DNA from: CALHVX01 sp039198065
GTDB taxonomy: Bacteria > Pseudomonadota > Gammaproteobacteria > Pseudomonadales > Azotimanducaceae
Direction of reading: 5' to 3'
NCBI GenBank assembly: GCA_039198065.1
Contig: JBCCTU010000003.1
Span: forward strand, 461,137-525,136
DNA length: 64,000 nt
Below the pieces are notes generated by a model that worked only from the letters and a program-made list of their open reading frames with translations, was not told the DNA's origin and made no database searches. Below are positions 26,028-34,742 of the stretch, one piece after another. Position 1 is the first letter of the stretch. Every line of letters starts with the position of its first letter. A program made the translations under genes and the position numbers.

Positions 26028-27212
26028 ATGACTGACCTCACCGCGTTCCGCCAAGAAGTACGCGATTTTCTGGCTAAGGAGCTGACCCCGGACCTCAAAG
26101 CGGCGGCGCCTCAGGGTCTTGCGATCCGTCGAGAAGACGGGAGCCGCTGGCATCGCAAGCTCTATGAGCGGGGCTGGATTGCGCCGAGCTGGCCAGAAGC
26201 GGCGGGAGGCACGGGCTGGAGTGAGCGGCAGCAGCACATCTTTTCTGAAGAGCTCGCATTGGCCGGCGCACCGATGATCATGCCCTTCGGCATTGGCATG
26301 GTTGGCCCGGTGATCTACAGCTTCGGTACCGACGAACAGAAGGCCCAGCACCTGCCCGGTATCCTCGACGGCAGCGTCTGGTGGTGCCAAGGCTACTCGG
26401 AGCCGGGCAGCGGCTCGGATCTGGCGTCGCTGAAAACCCGGGCGGAGCTTGATGGTGATCACTACGTCGTCAACGGGCAAAAAATCTGGACCACCAACGC
26501 GCACAAGGCCGATTGGATCTTTGCGCTGGTGCGGACGGATTTTGAGAGCAAGCCGCAACGGGGTATCAGCTTTCTGCTCATCGACATGAAGACGCCGGGC
26601 ATTGAAGTGAAGCCGATCGTTTCTATTGATGGGATTCATCACCTCAACGAGGTGTACTTCACGGACGTTCGTGTGCCGGTTACGAACCGCATCGGTGAGG
26701 AGAATCAGGGGTGGACCTACGCAAAGTTTCTCCTTGGCCATGAGCGCACCGGAATCGCCGGCGTTGCCCGATCGCAGCGTCAGGTTGAGGCGTTGCATGA
26801 AATCAGCCGGCAGGAGCGCGGTAGCGACGGTGCGCGGCTTGCTGACGACAAGGACTTCATTGATCGGTTGAACGAAACCGACGTTAAGCTCCAGGCGCTG
26901 GCGACGACGGAAGCGCGGCTGCTTGCGGCCATGGAAAACGGAGGCAATCCGGGCGCGGAGTCATCGATGCTCAAAATTGTTGGGACGGAAATCCAGCAGG
27001 AGCTCGAAACCCTGCGCGTTGAGGCCGTGGCCTACTACGGTCTGCCGTTCGAGCTGCCGCTGATTCGCGGCGAGAGCAACGATACCCCGCCGGGTCCGGA
27101 CTACGCCGTGAGCGCGGTCAGCGACTACAACTTCGGTCGCGCGTCGACCATCTATGGTGGCTCGAACGAGATTCAGAAGAACGTGCTGGCGAAGGCGGTG
27201 CTGGGCCTGTAG
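26028..27212 (+). CDS. acyl-CoA dehydrogenase
   Basis: A 394-residue FAD enzyme with all three family regions: an N-terminal helical part (LTAFRQEVRDFLAKELTPDL), the flavin-binding beta domain (CQGYSEPGSGSDLASLKTRA, NGQKIWTTNAHKADWIF) and the C-terminal helical part ending STIYGGSNEIQKNVLAKAVL. It introduces a 2,3 double bond in an acyl-CoA and passes electrons to ETF. Its C-terminal region is of the type that uses longer or substituted acyl groups. A palindrome lies 17 bp upstream. Confidence 0.93.
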   Translation: MTDLTAFRQEVRDFLAKELTPDLKAAAPQGLAIRREDGSRWHRKLYERGWIAPSWPEAAGGTGWSERQQHIFSEELALAGAPMIMPFGIGMVGPVIYSFGTDEQKAQHLPGILDGSVWWCQGYSEPGSGSDLASLKTRAELDGDHYVVNGQKIWTTNAHKADWIFALVRTDFESKPQRGISFLLIDMKTPGIEVKPIVSIDGIHHLNEVYFTDVRVPVTNRIGEENQGWTYAKFLLGHERTGIAGVARSQRQVEALHEISRQERGSDGARLADDKDFIDRLNETDVKLQALATTEARLLAAMENGGNPGAESSMLKIVGTEIQQELETLRVEAVAYYGLPFELPLIRGESNDTPPGPDYAVSAVSDYNFGRASTIYGGSNEIQKNVLAKAVLGL

Positions 27213-27238
27213 CAGATCCCCCAAAGGGCGCAGCGCGG

Positions 27239-27261
27239 GCGCAGCGCGCGAGCCGCTGCGC
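27239..27261. terminator. GC-rich hairpin between convergent genes
   Basis: GCGCAGCG-CGCGAGC-CGCTGCGC is a perfect 8-bp stem with a 7-base loop, between the convergent acyl-CoA dehydrogenase and GST genes. An 11-bp string GGGCGCAGCGC is directly repeated just before it. There is no T run, so it may be a barrier or an mRNA-end structure rather than a classical intrinsic terminator. Confidence 0.4.
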
Positions 27262-27304
27262 TCCGGCGCCCGCTTGGCCCGTTTAGCTGGCCCCGCTACT
27301 GGGT

Positions 27305-28081
27305 CTACCCCTCAGCAGGGTTCGCAAGTGCGGCGTTTTCAAGTGCGGCGTTTAAGGCGACGAGTGCCGCCTTGTTGGCGTTTTTGATCGTTTCCATGGT
27401 TGGGGGCTGTGCGCTGATGTCGCCGAGCTCTTTGAGCGCCACGTGTACTGTATCGTGGCCGTCGACTGCTGCCATGCGATCCAGCCAAGCCGTGATGACC
27501 GGGAACTCGCTAAAGTCGTAGACGTTGGTGAACTCCCGCCGGAGCTGGCCGATTTCAACGTAGGCCGCGAAGTCGGCCAGGCACAGGTCATCACCGATGA
27601 GGAACGGGCGGTCGTTCAACCAGCCGGCCTCCAGGGTCCGTAACGCGTTGGTCAACGTGCGTCGGGCAGACTGTTGAACGACCTCGGGTATGTCGAGGTC
27701 CTTGCGAATCTTTGGCGCAACCAGCCCGACAGAGGCCTCTCGCAGGTTGCGGTGGTGGTAGTGCAGGTACCAGTCCACGGTCGCGCGCAGCCTTGGCTCG
27801 GTGGGATAGAGCTGTCCCCAACCGCGGGTACTCGCGAGATAGGTCAGGATCGCATGCGCTTCCCCGAGCGTGAATCCTGTCGCCGGTTCCTCGATTGTCG
27901 GAATCGTTCCAGCGGAATTCTTCTTAAGAAACTCCGGATTGCGGCTGCCGTTGTCGCCGGTAGAACCTGGGTTGATCGGCACCAGTTTGAACGGGGTACG
28001 GGTGTACAGCAGTGCCCACAGTACCGCACGCACAGGCTGCGAAAACGGCACGCCGTATACGACCAGATCAGTGCCCGACAT
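27305..28081 (-). CDS. glutathione S-transferase (theta-like)
   Basis: A 258-residue protein with an N-terminal thioredoxin-like domain (LVVYGVPFSQPVRAVLWALL, with Ser in the catalytic loop as in theta/beta GSTs), the cis-Pro region NSAGTIPTIEEPATGFTLGE, and an all-helical C-terminal domain with DDLCLADFAAYVEI. About 35 extra residues end the protein. It conjugates or transfers glutathione on electrophiles in the cytoplasm. It is divergent from the FAD oxidoreductase at 28157. Confidence 0.88.
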   Translation of the reverse strand: MSGTDLVVYGVPFSQPVRAVLWALLYTRTPFKLVPINPGSTGDNGSRNPEFLKKNSAGTIPTIEEPATGFTLGEAHAILTYLASTRGWGQLYPTEPRLRATVDWYLHYHHRNLREASVGLVAPKIRKDLDIPEVVQQSARRTLTNALRTLEAGWLNDRPFLIGDDLCLADFAAYVEIGQLRREFTNVYDFSEFPVITAWLDRMAAVDGHDTVHVALKELGDISAQPPTMETIKNANKAALVALNAALENAALANPAEG

Positions 28082-28156
28082 TGTGACGCTCCGCTATTGC
28101 CCTGAACGCAGTGTCTATGAGATCAATATCGGAAAGCAACGCGTGGACAGGACCCA

Positions 28157-29668
28157 ATGCAGAGTCAGAACGACGCCGTGGAACGCTTGATTGTCGGTGG
28201 CGGTATCGCCGGCTTGTCGACCGCACTGGCGTTGGCCCACGCCGGGCTTCCGGCCACCGTTCTCGAACGGGATCCACCGCCGCCGTCGGGTGAGGACGGG
28301 GACCGCGCTTTTTTCGATTGGCCACGGCGCGGCGCCGCTCAGTTCCGCCATCCGCATGCCTTTTTAGGGCTGCTCTGCAACCTACTCGAAACGCGCTATC
28401 CGGCGTTGCTCGAAGCGCTGTATGCGGCGGGCGCGCGGCGCGTTGACTACCAAGACATGCTGCCGGTGGAACTGCGCGAGGTTTACCGACCGGAGGAGGG
28501 CGATGAGCGACTCTGGGTGCTCATGTGCCGCCGCGCCATTCTGGAAACCCAGCTGCGCCGTGCTGTTGAAGCGCTACCCGAGGTGCGCTTGCTGAGTCAG
28601 GTGCACGTGGAAGGCCTGCGTCTAGATACAAGCGGCGCGCGACCGCGAGTCTTGGGCGTAACCCTGCGCCGGGACAGTGCGGAGCGCTACGGTCCAACGC
28701 TGGATGCGGAGGTCGTGATCGACGCCAGCGGTCGAACCAGCAAGCTGCCACGCTGGCTTGCGGCGCAGGGAATCTCCATCTCGGAGCAAAACGACGATGC
28801 GGAGATCGTTTACTACACCCGCCACTATCGCCGTTTGCCCGGTGTTGAAGAGCCAACCCGGGGCGGCAAGGATCCGGGTGCCGGGGATCTCGGCTACCTG
28901 AAGTACGGTGTGTTTCCGGGAGATGCGGGCAACTTTGCCATCATTTTGTGCGTTCATCGGGCCGAGCAGGCCTTGCATGAAGCGGTCACGGACAGCGCTC
29001 GGTTCGACGCGATCTGCTCGCGCATTCCCGGTCTGGCCCCTTGGCTCGAACCGGGCACGTTCGAAGCACGCACGGAAGCCTTTGGGATCGGTGACATCCG
29101 TTCGGTCTGGCGCCACTACCTCCATCAGGGCGAACCGGTCGTCGACAATCTGTTCGCCGTGGGCGATGCCGCGTTGCGAACCAATCCGCTATACGGTCGC
29201 GGCTGCAGCACCAGTGTGTTACACGCCCACATTCTCGCGGACGTTTTGAGTTCGGATGACGATCCGGTTCGCCGAGCCCGGCGTTTCGATGAACGGACCG
29301 AAGCCGAGCTGCGACCAATCTTCCAGGCGAGTCTGACCGAGGATCGCCGCGGTATCCGTCGTGCACTGGCCGCGATGGAGGGTTCCATCGTTGAGCGTGC
29401 CGACGGCCCGCGCTCGCTCAAACAGCGCTTTACCCTGGCCTTCGGGGACGCCCTGGCTGCGGCGGCACGGCATAACCTGCGGGTCAATCGCGGCATGATG
29501 CGTACGGTCAATCTCCTGGAGCCGCCCGGCGCGTTCCTTAAGGATTGGCGAACGCAGGCGATCATTTACGGCTACATGCTGCGCGGCCGACCGCGCAATG
29601 CGGCGGCGCGGATTGTCCGCGGCCCCGAACGTGGTGAGTTACTTGACCAGTTAGCCCAGCCGCTCTAA
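28157..29668 (+). CDS. FAD-dependent oxidoreductase / monooxygenase-like
   Basis: A 503-residue flavoprotein. The Rossmann motif is LIVGGGIAGLSTALALAHAG at the N terminus, the ribose contact LERDPPP follows, and the late FAD site reads FAVGDAALRTNPLYGRGCST. FRHPHAFLGLL near residue 65 and the long middle domain recall geranylgeranyl reductase and halogenase relatives, but the WxWxIP halogenase motif is not seen. The substrate is unknown. Confidence 0.78.
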   Translation: MQSQNDAVERLIVGGGIAGLSTALALAHAGLPATVLERDPPPPSGEDGDRAFFDWPRRGAAQFRHPHAFLGLLCNLLETRYPALLEALYAAGARRVDYQDMLPVELREVYRPEEGDERLWVLMCRRAILETQLRRAVEALPEVRLLSQVHVEGLRLDTSGARPRVLGVTLRRDSAERYGPTLDAEVVIDASGRTSKLPRWLAAQGISISEQNDDAEIVYYTRHYRRLPGVEEPTRGGKDPGAGDLGYLKYGVFPGDAGNFAIILCVHRAEQALHEAVTDSARFDAICSRIPGLAPWLEPGTFEARTEAFGIGDIRSVWRHYLHQGEPVVDNLFAVGDAALRTNPLYGRGCSTSVLHAHILADVLSSDDDPVRRARRFDERTEAELRPIFQASLTEDRRGIRRALAAMEGSIVERADGPRSLKQRFTLAFGDALAAAARHNLRVNRGMMRTVNLLEPPGAFLKDWRTQAIIYGYMLRGRPRNAAARIVRGPERGELLDQLAQPL

Positions 29669-29792
29669 ATAAGTCGCTGATTTCCGTCGCGCTGACCCGA
29701 TTCGCTGCTGCGTTGCGCTTTAGAACTTAGGAATCTGTGCGAGGGGTGCCGCGACCCGTCGCGCGGTGGGTTCGATAGATGGAGATCCTCTC

Positions 29793-31010
29793 ATGATGAC
29801 CCGGCTTTTTTTTCTTGGCGTATTGGTCCTGTGTGCCGCCTGCGAGGAGGACTACGACGCCTACGACGCCTACGACGCCTACGACGTAGATGAGCCGATT
29901 GGTGCGCCGGGGCAGAGCTATGGATCGACCGGACCGGTCGGACCGGGCTCCGCTGCAGTTCCTGGGGCAGTATCCGGTTCCCAGCGACCTACCACGCGAA
30001 GCACCGGTATTCCGTCGGCAGCTTCTGCGGGCGCCGGTCTCAAGCTGCACCCGTTCTACGATCAACAGGGGATGGTCAGCGTAAAGATGCCGTTCCCCGA
30101 AAGCTGGCAGGTACACACGCAGCGTCCCAACGGTTCGCCGTCAATCACGGGTCCCCAGGGGCTGAAGATCTACGATTTTCCCCCGGTAAGTTTTATGTAC
30201 ACCAACGACCCGCAAATGCAGCAGGTCTACGGCCAGTCCGGGCAACAGTTACGTCCCATGCCTGATCTGCAGACTCTGATCCAGCAGGACGTTGTGCCTT
30301 GGGCATCGCAGCAAGGGCTGACCCTGGTGCGAAACTATGAGGTACCGGAAGTACAGCGCATCGACGACTGGTACCAGCGGCAGCTGTTCCAGGCCGTACC
30401 GATGCAGAAGCGGCACGCGGCACTCGGCATCGAGTTTAAGGCACAAGACGGGTCGCCGTTCTTTCTGCTTATGCATATCGGTGAGAGCCAAAGCGCTGGG
30501 CTACAGACCTGGTTTTACTACTCCAACGGTCTGCAGGCCGATGGCGCTTACTTCGAGCAGGCCAAGCAGCAGTTCATCTACGCACTGGCCAACGCGCAGT
30601 ACAACCCGATGCAGATCCAGGCCTACAACCAGCGCGAAGCACAGAAATCAGGTCAGAGCTGGGCGGCGCACAACGCGCGGATGCGATCGAAACAGGCGAG
30701 CTTTGAAGCTACCCAGCGGGCCATCGTCGATGCCAACAACGCCGTGAGCGACGGGATGATGTCGAGCTGGCGGGAACGCAACGCGATGCAGGATCGCAGC
30801 CAATCCCAGTTTGTGGATGCCATGGCGGAACGAACGACCATGGTCGACCCGTCCAGCGGCCAGGCCTGGGAGGTAGATTCCGGAGCCAACAACTATTGGA
30901 TTAATCAGGACGGCGAGTACTTCACGACGGAAGATTACAACTACAACCCCAACGTAGATCCGTCGATGTACGACCAGCAGTGGCAGCAGATGCAGGCACC
31001 GCCTCAGTAG
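29793..31010 (+). CDS. lipoprotein with a Tyr-Asp-Ala repeat
   Basis: A 405-residue predicted lipoprotein; the ATG at 29793 has GGAG 8 bases upstream, while a GTG farther 5' is unlikely. The signal FFLGVLVLCAAC ends in a lipobox with Cys near residue 17. The mature protein starts EEDYDAYDAYDAYDVDE, coded by a 9-bp tandem repeat, then a Gly/Ser/Pro linker to ~70. A globular domain of about 200 residues has aromatic-rich segments (VKMPFPESWQVHTQRP). The last 130 residues are Gln/Asn/Met-rich and polar. An outer-membrane location is likely, as Glu-Glu rather than Asp follows the Cys. Function unknown. Confidence 0.7.
   Translation: MMTRLFFLGVLVLCAACEEDYDAYDAYDAYDVDEPIGAPGQSYGSTGPVGPGSAAVPGAVSGSQRPTTRSTGIPSAASAGAGLKLHPFYDQQGMVSVKMPFPESWQVHTQRPNGSPSITGPQGLKIYDFPPVSFMYTNDPQMQQVYGQSGQQLRPMPDLQTLIQQDVVPWASQQGLTLVRNYEVPEVQRIDDWYQRQLFQAVPMQKRHAALGIEFKAQDGSPFFLLMHIGESQSAGLQTWFYYSNGLQADGAYFEQAKQQFIYALANAQYNPMQIQAYNQREAQKSGQSWAAHNARMRSKQASFEATQRAIVDANNAVSDGMMSSWRERNAMQDRSQSQFVDAMAERTTMVDPSSGQAWEVDSGANNYWINQDGEYFTTEDYNYNPNVDPSMYDQQWQQMQAPPQ
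29853..29886 (+). repeat. 9-bp tandem repeat (TACGACGCC, 3 copies plus a partial) in the lipoprotein gene
   Basis: Three exact copies plus a partial copy of TACGACGCC follow the lipobox directly and encode Tyr-Asp-Ala units. Since the unit is a multiple of three, copy-number slippage would change linker length without a frameshift. Confidence 0.85.
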
Positions 31011-31036
31011 GCTAGGGGTAACGCAGGGGTAGGGGA

Positions 31037-31069
31037 GGCATAGAGCAGGCATAGAGCGGGCATAGAGCA
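31037..31069. repeat. 11-bp intergenic tandem repeat (GGCATAGAGCR x3)
   Basis: Three tandem units of GGCATAGAGC plus A/G/A fill 33 bp after the lipoprotein stop. The unit is not a multiple of three and lies outside coding sequence. It may be a slippage-made minisatellite or a spaced protein-binding array. The rest of the 236-bp gap before 31247 shows nothing recognisable. Confidence 0.8.
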
Positions 31070-31246
31070 GGGCCGCGCCCGGGAGCGCTTTCGATCGCAC
31101 GACACGCGCGGCGCGCCATCACGAACACCCGCCTCCCGAGCCTCCCCCGCCTGCCTCAGAAGCGGCCGTCGATGCGCGGCTTGCGGGCATTGCCAAACGC
31201 TGTAAGGCTGCTGATCTTTCAGTCCTCTTGGTAAGCGGCGGCAGCG

Positions 31247-32119
31247 ATGCGCGATGGTGTTCCCAGTCAAACGGCGGTCGTTACGGCGTTTATACGAGCG
31301 CTTCACTCGGCAGGCGGTTCGTCACCGCGGGTCTTTGACGATCCCGTCGCCGAGCTGTATCTGAGCACCGCACAGCGGCGGATCATGGAGCGCGTCGTGG
31401 GTCTGACGAACCGGTGGCAGATGCCGCTCGGTTTGCCGCCGACGTTGGCTTCCGCGGTTGCCAGTCAAGTGCTCGTGCGCGCGCGCTATACCGAAGATGC
31501 GCTGGCGCATGCGGTCAGCCGGGCGTGTCGACGCTACGTGATCCTCGGCGCGGGGCTGGATAGCTACGCTGAGCGTCATCGCAACGATGTGGAGCCGCTG
31601 CCCGTCCTTGAGATTGATCATCCTGCAACCCAGGCCTGGAAGCTCGACCGGCTGCAGGAAAAGAGCCCGCACGGCCTTGCTCCAGCGGTGACCTATCGCG
31701 CCGTTGATTTTGAAACCCAATCGCTCGAGGCTGCTTTTGACGGCGATACAGAGCGGCAGTTCGTTTCCTGGCTCGGCACGACCTATTACCTCACTCGCGA
31801 TGCAATCGCACAGACGCTACGGGTGCTCCACGAACAGTCCGCCCCAGGATCTGAACTGGTACTCGACTATTGGCGACCCTCGCGCGTCCTCGGGACCACC
31901 CGGTTGCTCGAGTGGGGCTCGCGGCTTGCGGTGGCCGTGCAACCGGAACCGCTGCAATCATTTTTAGAACCGGCGGAAATCGAGACCATGGTGGTGGCGG
32001 CAGGTTGGCGTATCCGTGAGCACTGCGCACCGGCGATTCAGAACGCGCGCTACCTAAGTCGTCGGAGTGACGGGCTGCGCGTACCTGGCTTTGCGTTTTT
32101 GATGCATCTCGAGCGCTAG
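31247..32119 (+). CDS. SAM-dependent methyltransferase, TIGR00027 / leucine-carboxyl-methyltransferase type
   Basis: A 290-residue enzyme of the LCMT-like class I methyltransferases. Landmarks are SQTAVVTAFIRALHS, FDDPVAEL, RARYTEDALAHAV, the SAM motif YVILGAGLDSYAER, EIDHPATQAWK binding the ribose, and SWLGTTYYLTRDAI. Small-molecule carboxyl or O-methylation is expected but the substrate is unknown. Confidence 0.9.
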   Translation: MRDGVPSQTAVVTAFIRALHSAGGSSPRVFDDPVAELYLSTAQRRIMERVVGLTNRWQMPLGLPPTLASAVASQVLVRARYTEDALAHAVSRACRRYVILGAGLDSYAERHRNDVEPLPVLEIDHPATQAWKLDRLQEKSPHGLAPAVTYRAVDFETQSLEAAFDGDTERQFVSWLGTTYYLTRDAIAQTLRVLHEQSAPGSELVLDYWRPSRVLGTTRLLEWGSRLAVAVQPEPLQSFLEPAEIETMVVAAGWRIREHCAPAIQNARYLSRRSDGLRVPGFAFLMHLER

Positions 32120-32217
32120 CGCTGAGGCTCTGGAGCGCGGCGCTTCGTCTGCGGCATCGGCGGCGTACGGCCTGTCTGCGTGCGTATACTTCAAGCCATC
32201 AAAGTGAGGGTGGTCCC

Positions 32218-32640
32218 ATGATCGGAAAACTGAACCACGTCGGCGTCGCAACCCCGTCGATCGATGCCAGTGTGCGTCTCTATCGCGACGTTCTTGGCGC
32301 AACGAAGATCGGCGAAAAGTTCTCGATGCCGGAGCAGGGCGTTTGGGTGTGCTTTGTTGATTTACCGAACTCGCAGATTGAGCTCATCGAGCCCTACGGC
32401 GACGACAGCCCGATTCACAACTTTCTGAAGACCAATCCTGCCGGCGGTCAGCACCACGTCTGTTTCGAGGTGGGCGACATTCTGGCGGCGCGGGACGAGA
32501 TGAAGGCCAGAGGCGCGCGGGTACTCGGAACCGGGGAGCCGCGCATCGGTGCCCATGGCGAGCCGGTGATCTTTGTGCATCCGAAAGACATGGGCGGGGT
32601 ATTGGTCGAGCTGATGCAAGCGCCGACAGCCGCGCACTGA
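32218..32640 (+). CDS. methylmalonyl-CoA epimerase / VOC-superfamily protein
   Basis: A 140-residue VOC protein with two beta-alpha-beta-beta-beta units. Metal-ligand positions are visible in LNHVGVATPSIDASV (His), QHHVCFEVGDI (His) and GGVLVELMQ (Glu), and PNSQIELIEPYGDDSPI is typical of methylmalonyl-CoA epimerases. These interconvert (R)- and (S)-methylmalonyl-CoA in propionate metabolism. The mutase is not in the window, so another glyoxalase-like role remains possible. Confidence 0.86.
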   Translation: MIGKLNHVGVATPSIDASVRLYRDVLGATKIGEKFSMPEQGVWVCFVDLPNSQIELIEPYGDDSPIHNFLKTNPAGGQHHVCFEVGDILAARDEMKARGARVLGTGEPRIGAHGEPVIFVHPKDMGGVLVELMQAPTAAH

Positions 32641-32659
32641 ACGCGTTGCCCGTTGGTCA

Positions 32660-33115
32660 TCATCCGGGTTCGCAGATGAAAACACGATACTCGACGCCGC
32701 CGGGTAGGAGACGACCTTCACCCACGGCAGCGCGGTGGTTCAGCCAGCTGTACCGGTCGTCGCCGGTTTCGAAGCGGATCTGCGTGACGAAGTAGAAGTC
32801 CCCAAAGTCTGAAGCCTCCGCGCCAGCTGCGGCCTGTTGGAAGGCGTCGTTCTGTTCCAACACCCCGGTGTAGGTCATGTAGATCATGGCGTCGTCATCG
32901 GTTTGTAGGATTAAGCGCACGTCGATCTGCGCATGACCTTGATCGCCTACGACAACCCAATCCGCTCCGGGCGTAAGCACCGTACCCCGGAGGGACGCGC
33001 CTTCGAAGCTCCCGTCGCCCACGACGGCGACGGCCCGGGTCCCGCGGCCGAAATTGCCGATCAGATCGTTGCGAATAAGCGTGGCTCGAATCTCAAAGAG
33101 TGGTGTCAATCGCAT
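32660..33115 (-). CDS. DUF3237-family protein
   Basis: A 151-residue beta-rich protein with LFEIRATL, RGTVLTPGADWVVVGDQGHAQIDVRL, MIYMTYTGVL and FETGDDRYSWLNHRAAVGEG, which together are the DUF3237 pattern. Members are small beta-barrel-like proteins of unknown function, often beside catabolic genes. It lies 15 bp from the end of the methyltransferase gene on the same strand. Confidence 0.85.
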   Translation of the reverse strand: MRLTPLFEIRATLIRNDLIGNFGRGTRAVAVVGDGSFEGASLRGTVLTPGADWVVVGDQGHAQIDVRLILQTDDDAMIYMTYTGVLEQNDAFQQAAAGAEASDFGDFYFVTQIRFETGDDRYSWLNHRAAVGEGRLLPGGVEYRVFICEPG

Positions 33116-33130
33116 GGCAGGTGCTCTCTG

Positions 33131-33922
33131 TCAGGGTTTGTTCGATGCGCGGCCAACGATGGCGAACACGCGGTGCGGTATGGCGAGCGCTTGACCCGGA
33201 AGAAGTGCGGCCGGGCGTTGCGCGAGGTACGCATGAAGTGCTCGATCGAAACGCTCGCGGGCGTCAGCTTCAAGGCTTGCGATGCCGGCGCTGGCCTGGA
33301 TTCGACCGCGCCAGGCGTCCAGCGTGTAGGCGACATCGACATCGTAAGAGAAGGATTCAAGCTCAACGAAGCCCGCTTCGGAGAGCACCGGCAGCCATTG
33401 GGGGTAGAAGCCGTTGCCCTCACCCAGGTGCCAGGCGGGATTGGCCTGTTTGATCAATTGTTCTGTTGCGTCGACCACGTTGCCCGGATACGGCAGCCAG
33501 TCGAAGTGCGCGATCACGAGCCGACCTGCCGGTGTGAGCAGGCGCATACACTCACGCGCGGCGCGTGAGCCGTCGAACCAATGCCAGCACTGACCGGCGA
33601 CGACGACCTCAGCGCAAGCGTCGCTAAGCTCGGTGGCCTCTGCGCACCCCTGACGGAATGCGATGTCGAGATTCAGTTCCCTGCTCTGCTCTCGAGCTGC
33701 GTCGAGCATGCGTGGATCGGGGTCGATACCGGTTACCCGACAGCCGCGGCTCGCGAAGCCGCAGGCGAGGGTGCCCGTACCGGTTCCAAGATCGACGAGC
33801 CGTTGACCGGGGTTACCGATGCCGAAGGCGACCAGCCGGTCATAAAACGAGGCCGGAAAGCCGGCACGGTGCTGTCGATAGTCCTGCGCCGCTGCACCAA
33901 AGTGCGTACCTGCAACGGGCAC
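33131..33922 (-). CDS. class I SAM-dependent methyltransferase
   Basis: A 263-residue Methyltransf_11-type enzyme. FGAAAQDYRQHRAGFP opens the domain, RLVDLGTGTGTLACGFASRG is the SAM-binding motif I, VTGIDPDPRMLDAAR binds the ribose, and VVVAGQCWHWFDG is motif II. The C-terminal third is helical. GTG start. It is placed 3 bp after the enoyl-CoA hydratase gene, probably in the same operon. Substrate unknown. Confidence 0.88.
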   Translation of the reverse strand: MPVAGTHFGAAAQDYRQHRAGFPASFYDRLVAFGIGNPGQRLVDLGTGTGTLACGFASRGCRVTGIDPDPRMLDAAREQSRELNLDIAFRQGCAEATELSDACAEVVVAGQCWHWFDGSRAARECMRLLTPAGRLVIAHFDWLPYPGNVVDATEQLIKQANPAWHLGEGNGFYPQWLPVLSEAGFVELESFSYDVDVAYTLDAWRGRIQASAGIASLEADARERFDRALHAYLAQRPAALLPGQALAIPHRVFAIVGRASNKP

Positions 33923-33925
33923 GCG

Positions 33926-34654
33926 CTAGTAGAACTCGCTCAGGTTGCGCAACATGTAGGCGGCGCCGTGGCGTTGGTTGATGGCGGCATCTTCTCCGTA
34001 CAGCAGTTCCTTCTGCTGCCGGTACAGCTCGCGGTTGCCGCCGAGCGGTGCAAGCGCCGCGGCCCGTTCCAGTGCGGCTGGAAGCAACGTGTCGGGCTCT
34101 TCGATCTGCTCGACGATGCCCGCCGTGAGTGCCGCCGGCCCGGTCCAGCGCTTCGCGAGCTGGACCGTCTCGAAGAACACGTTGGCTGCTAGCTTGTGGC
34201 GAAACAGTGCGAGTTCCGGTTTCGGGATCGCGAGGCCGAGCTGCATTTCGTTGGCGCAGATGAAGCCGCGGTCGGCGCGTGCAAAGCGAACGTCGTGGCA
34301 GAGCGCGGCCATAAAGCCTGCCCCGAACGCGTGCCCGTTGATGCAGGCAAGGGTGGGTATGGGAAACGTGATGAGGCGACTCATGCAGGTCATGAATTCG
34401 TCGCCGAACACCTCCCGGTCGCCGCCTTCGGGATGCGCGGCGGGGTCCTGAATCCAGGCCAGATCCAGCCCGTTAGAGTAGAACTTTGGGCTGTCCGCGG
34501 TTGTAACCAGTGCTGCGGGGCCCGTGCTGCGTTCCACTTCATCGAGTGCCGCATTGAGCTGGCGTACGAAGGTCGTGTTCCAGCGGTTTTCCCCAGCGGT
34601 AAAGGTCAGTAGAAAAACGTCGTCGGTGCGGCTGAGGCTCAGCGGCTCGCTCAT
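33926..34654 (-). CDS. enoyl-CoA hydratase/isomerase family protein
   Basis: A 242-residue crotonase-fold protein. FTAGENRWNTTFVRQLNAAL, ALVTTADSPKFYSNGLDLAW (first oxyanion-hole strand) and ACINGHAFGAGFMAAL (second) are clear. The usual hydratase Glu in the LGLxPx(G) region is replaced by QLGLAIPKPE, recalling eukaryotic ECI/PECI and fungal-type isomerases. Delta3-delta2-enoyl-CoA isomerase or hydratase activity is expected. ATG preceded by AAGGAA. Confidence 0.85.
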   Translation of the reverse strand: MSEPLSLSRTDDVFLLTFTAGENRWNTTFVRQLNAALDEVERSTGPAALVTTADSPKFYSNGLDLAWIQDPAAHPEGGDREVFGDEFMTCMSRLITFPIPTLACINGHAFGAGFMAALCHDVRFARADRGFICANEMQLGLAIPKPELALFRHKLAANVFFETVQLAKRWTGPAALTAGIVEQIEEPDTLLPAALERAAALAPLGGNRELYRQQKELLYGEDAAINQRHGAAYMLRNLSEFY

Positions 34655-34672
34655 GAAGGTTCCTTAATTTTC

Positions 34673-34720
34673 CAGATCTTTGGCCAGATCTTCGGCTAGA
34701 TCGTTGGCCAGATTGTTGGC
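34673..34720. repeat. 12-bp tandem repeat (4 copies) between hydrolase and hydratase genes
   Basis: Four consecutive 12-bp units (CAGATCTTTGGC, CAGATCTTCGGC, TAGATCGTTGGC, CAGATTGTTGGC) occupy the spacer after the hydrolase stop. On the minus strand, in a frame different from the hydrolase, they read as repeated Leu-Ala-x-Asp and stop at 34664, just before the ribosome site of the hydratase gene. Confidence 0.85.
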
Positions 34721-34742
34721 CGAATCGGTGTCCGGCAGCGCG

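Noticed and set aside
26028..28081. A combined operon of acyl-CoA dehydrogenase and GST
   Set aside because: The two genes converge and a GC-rich hairpin lies between them.
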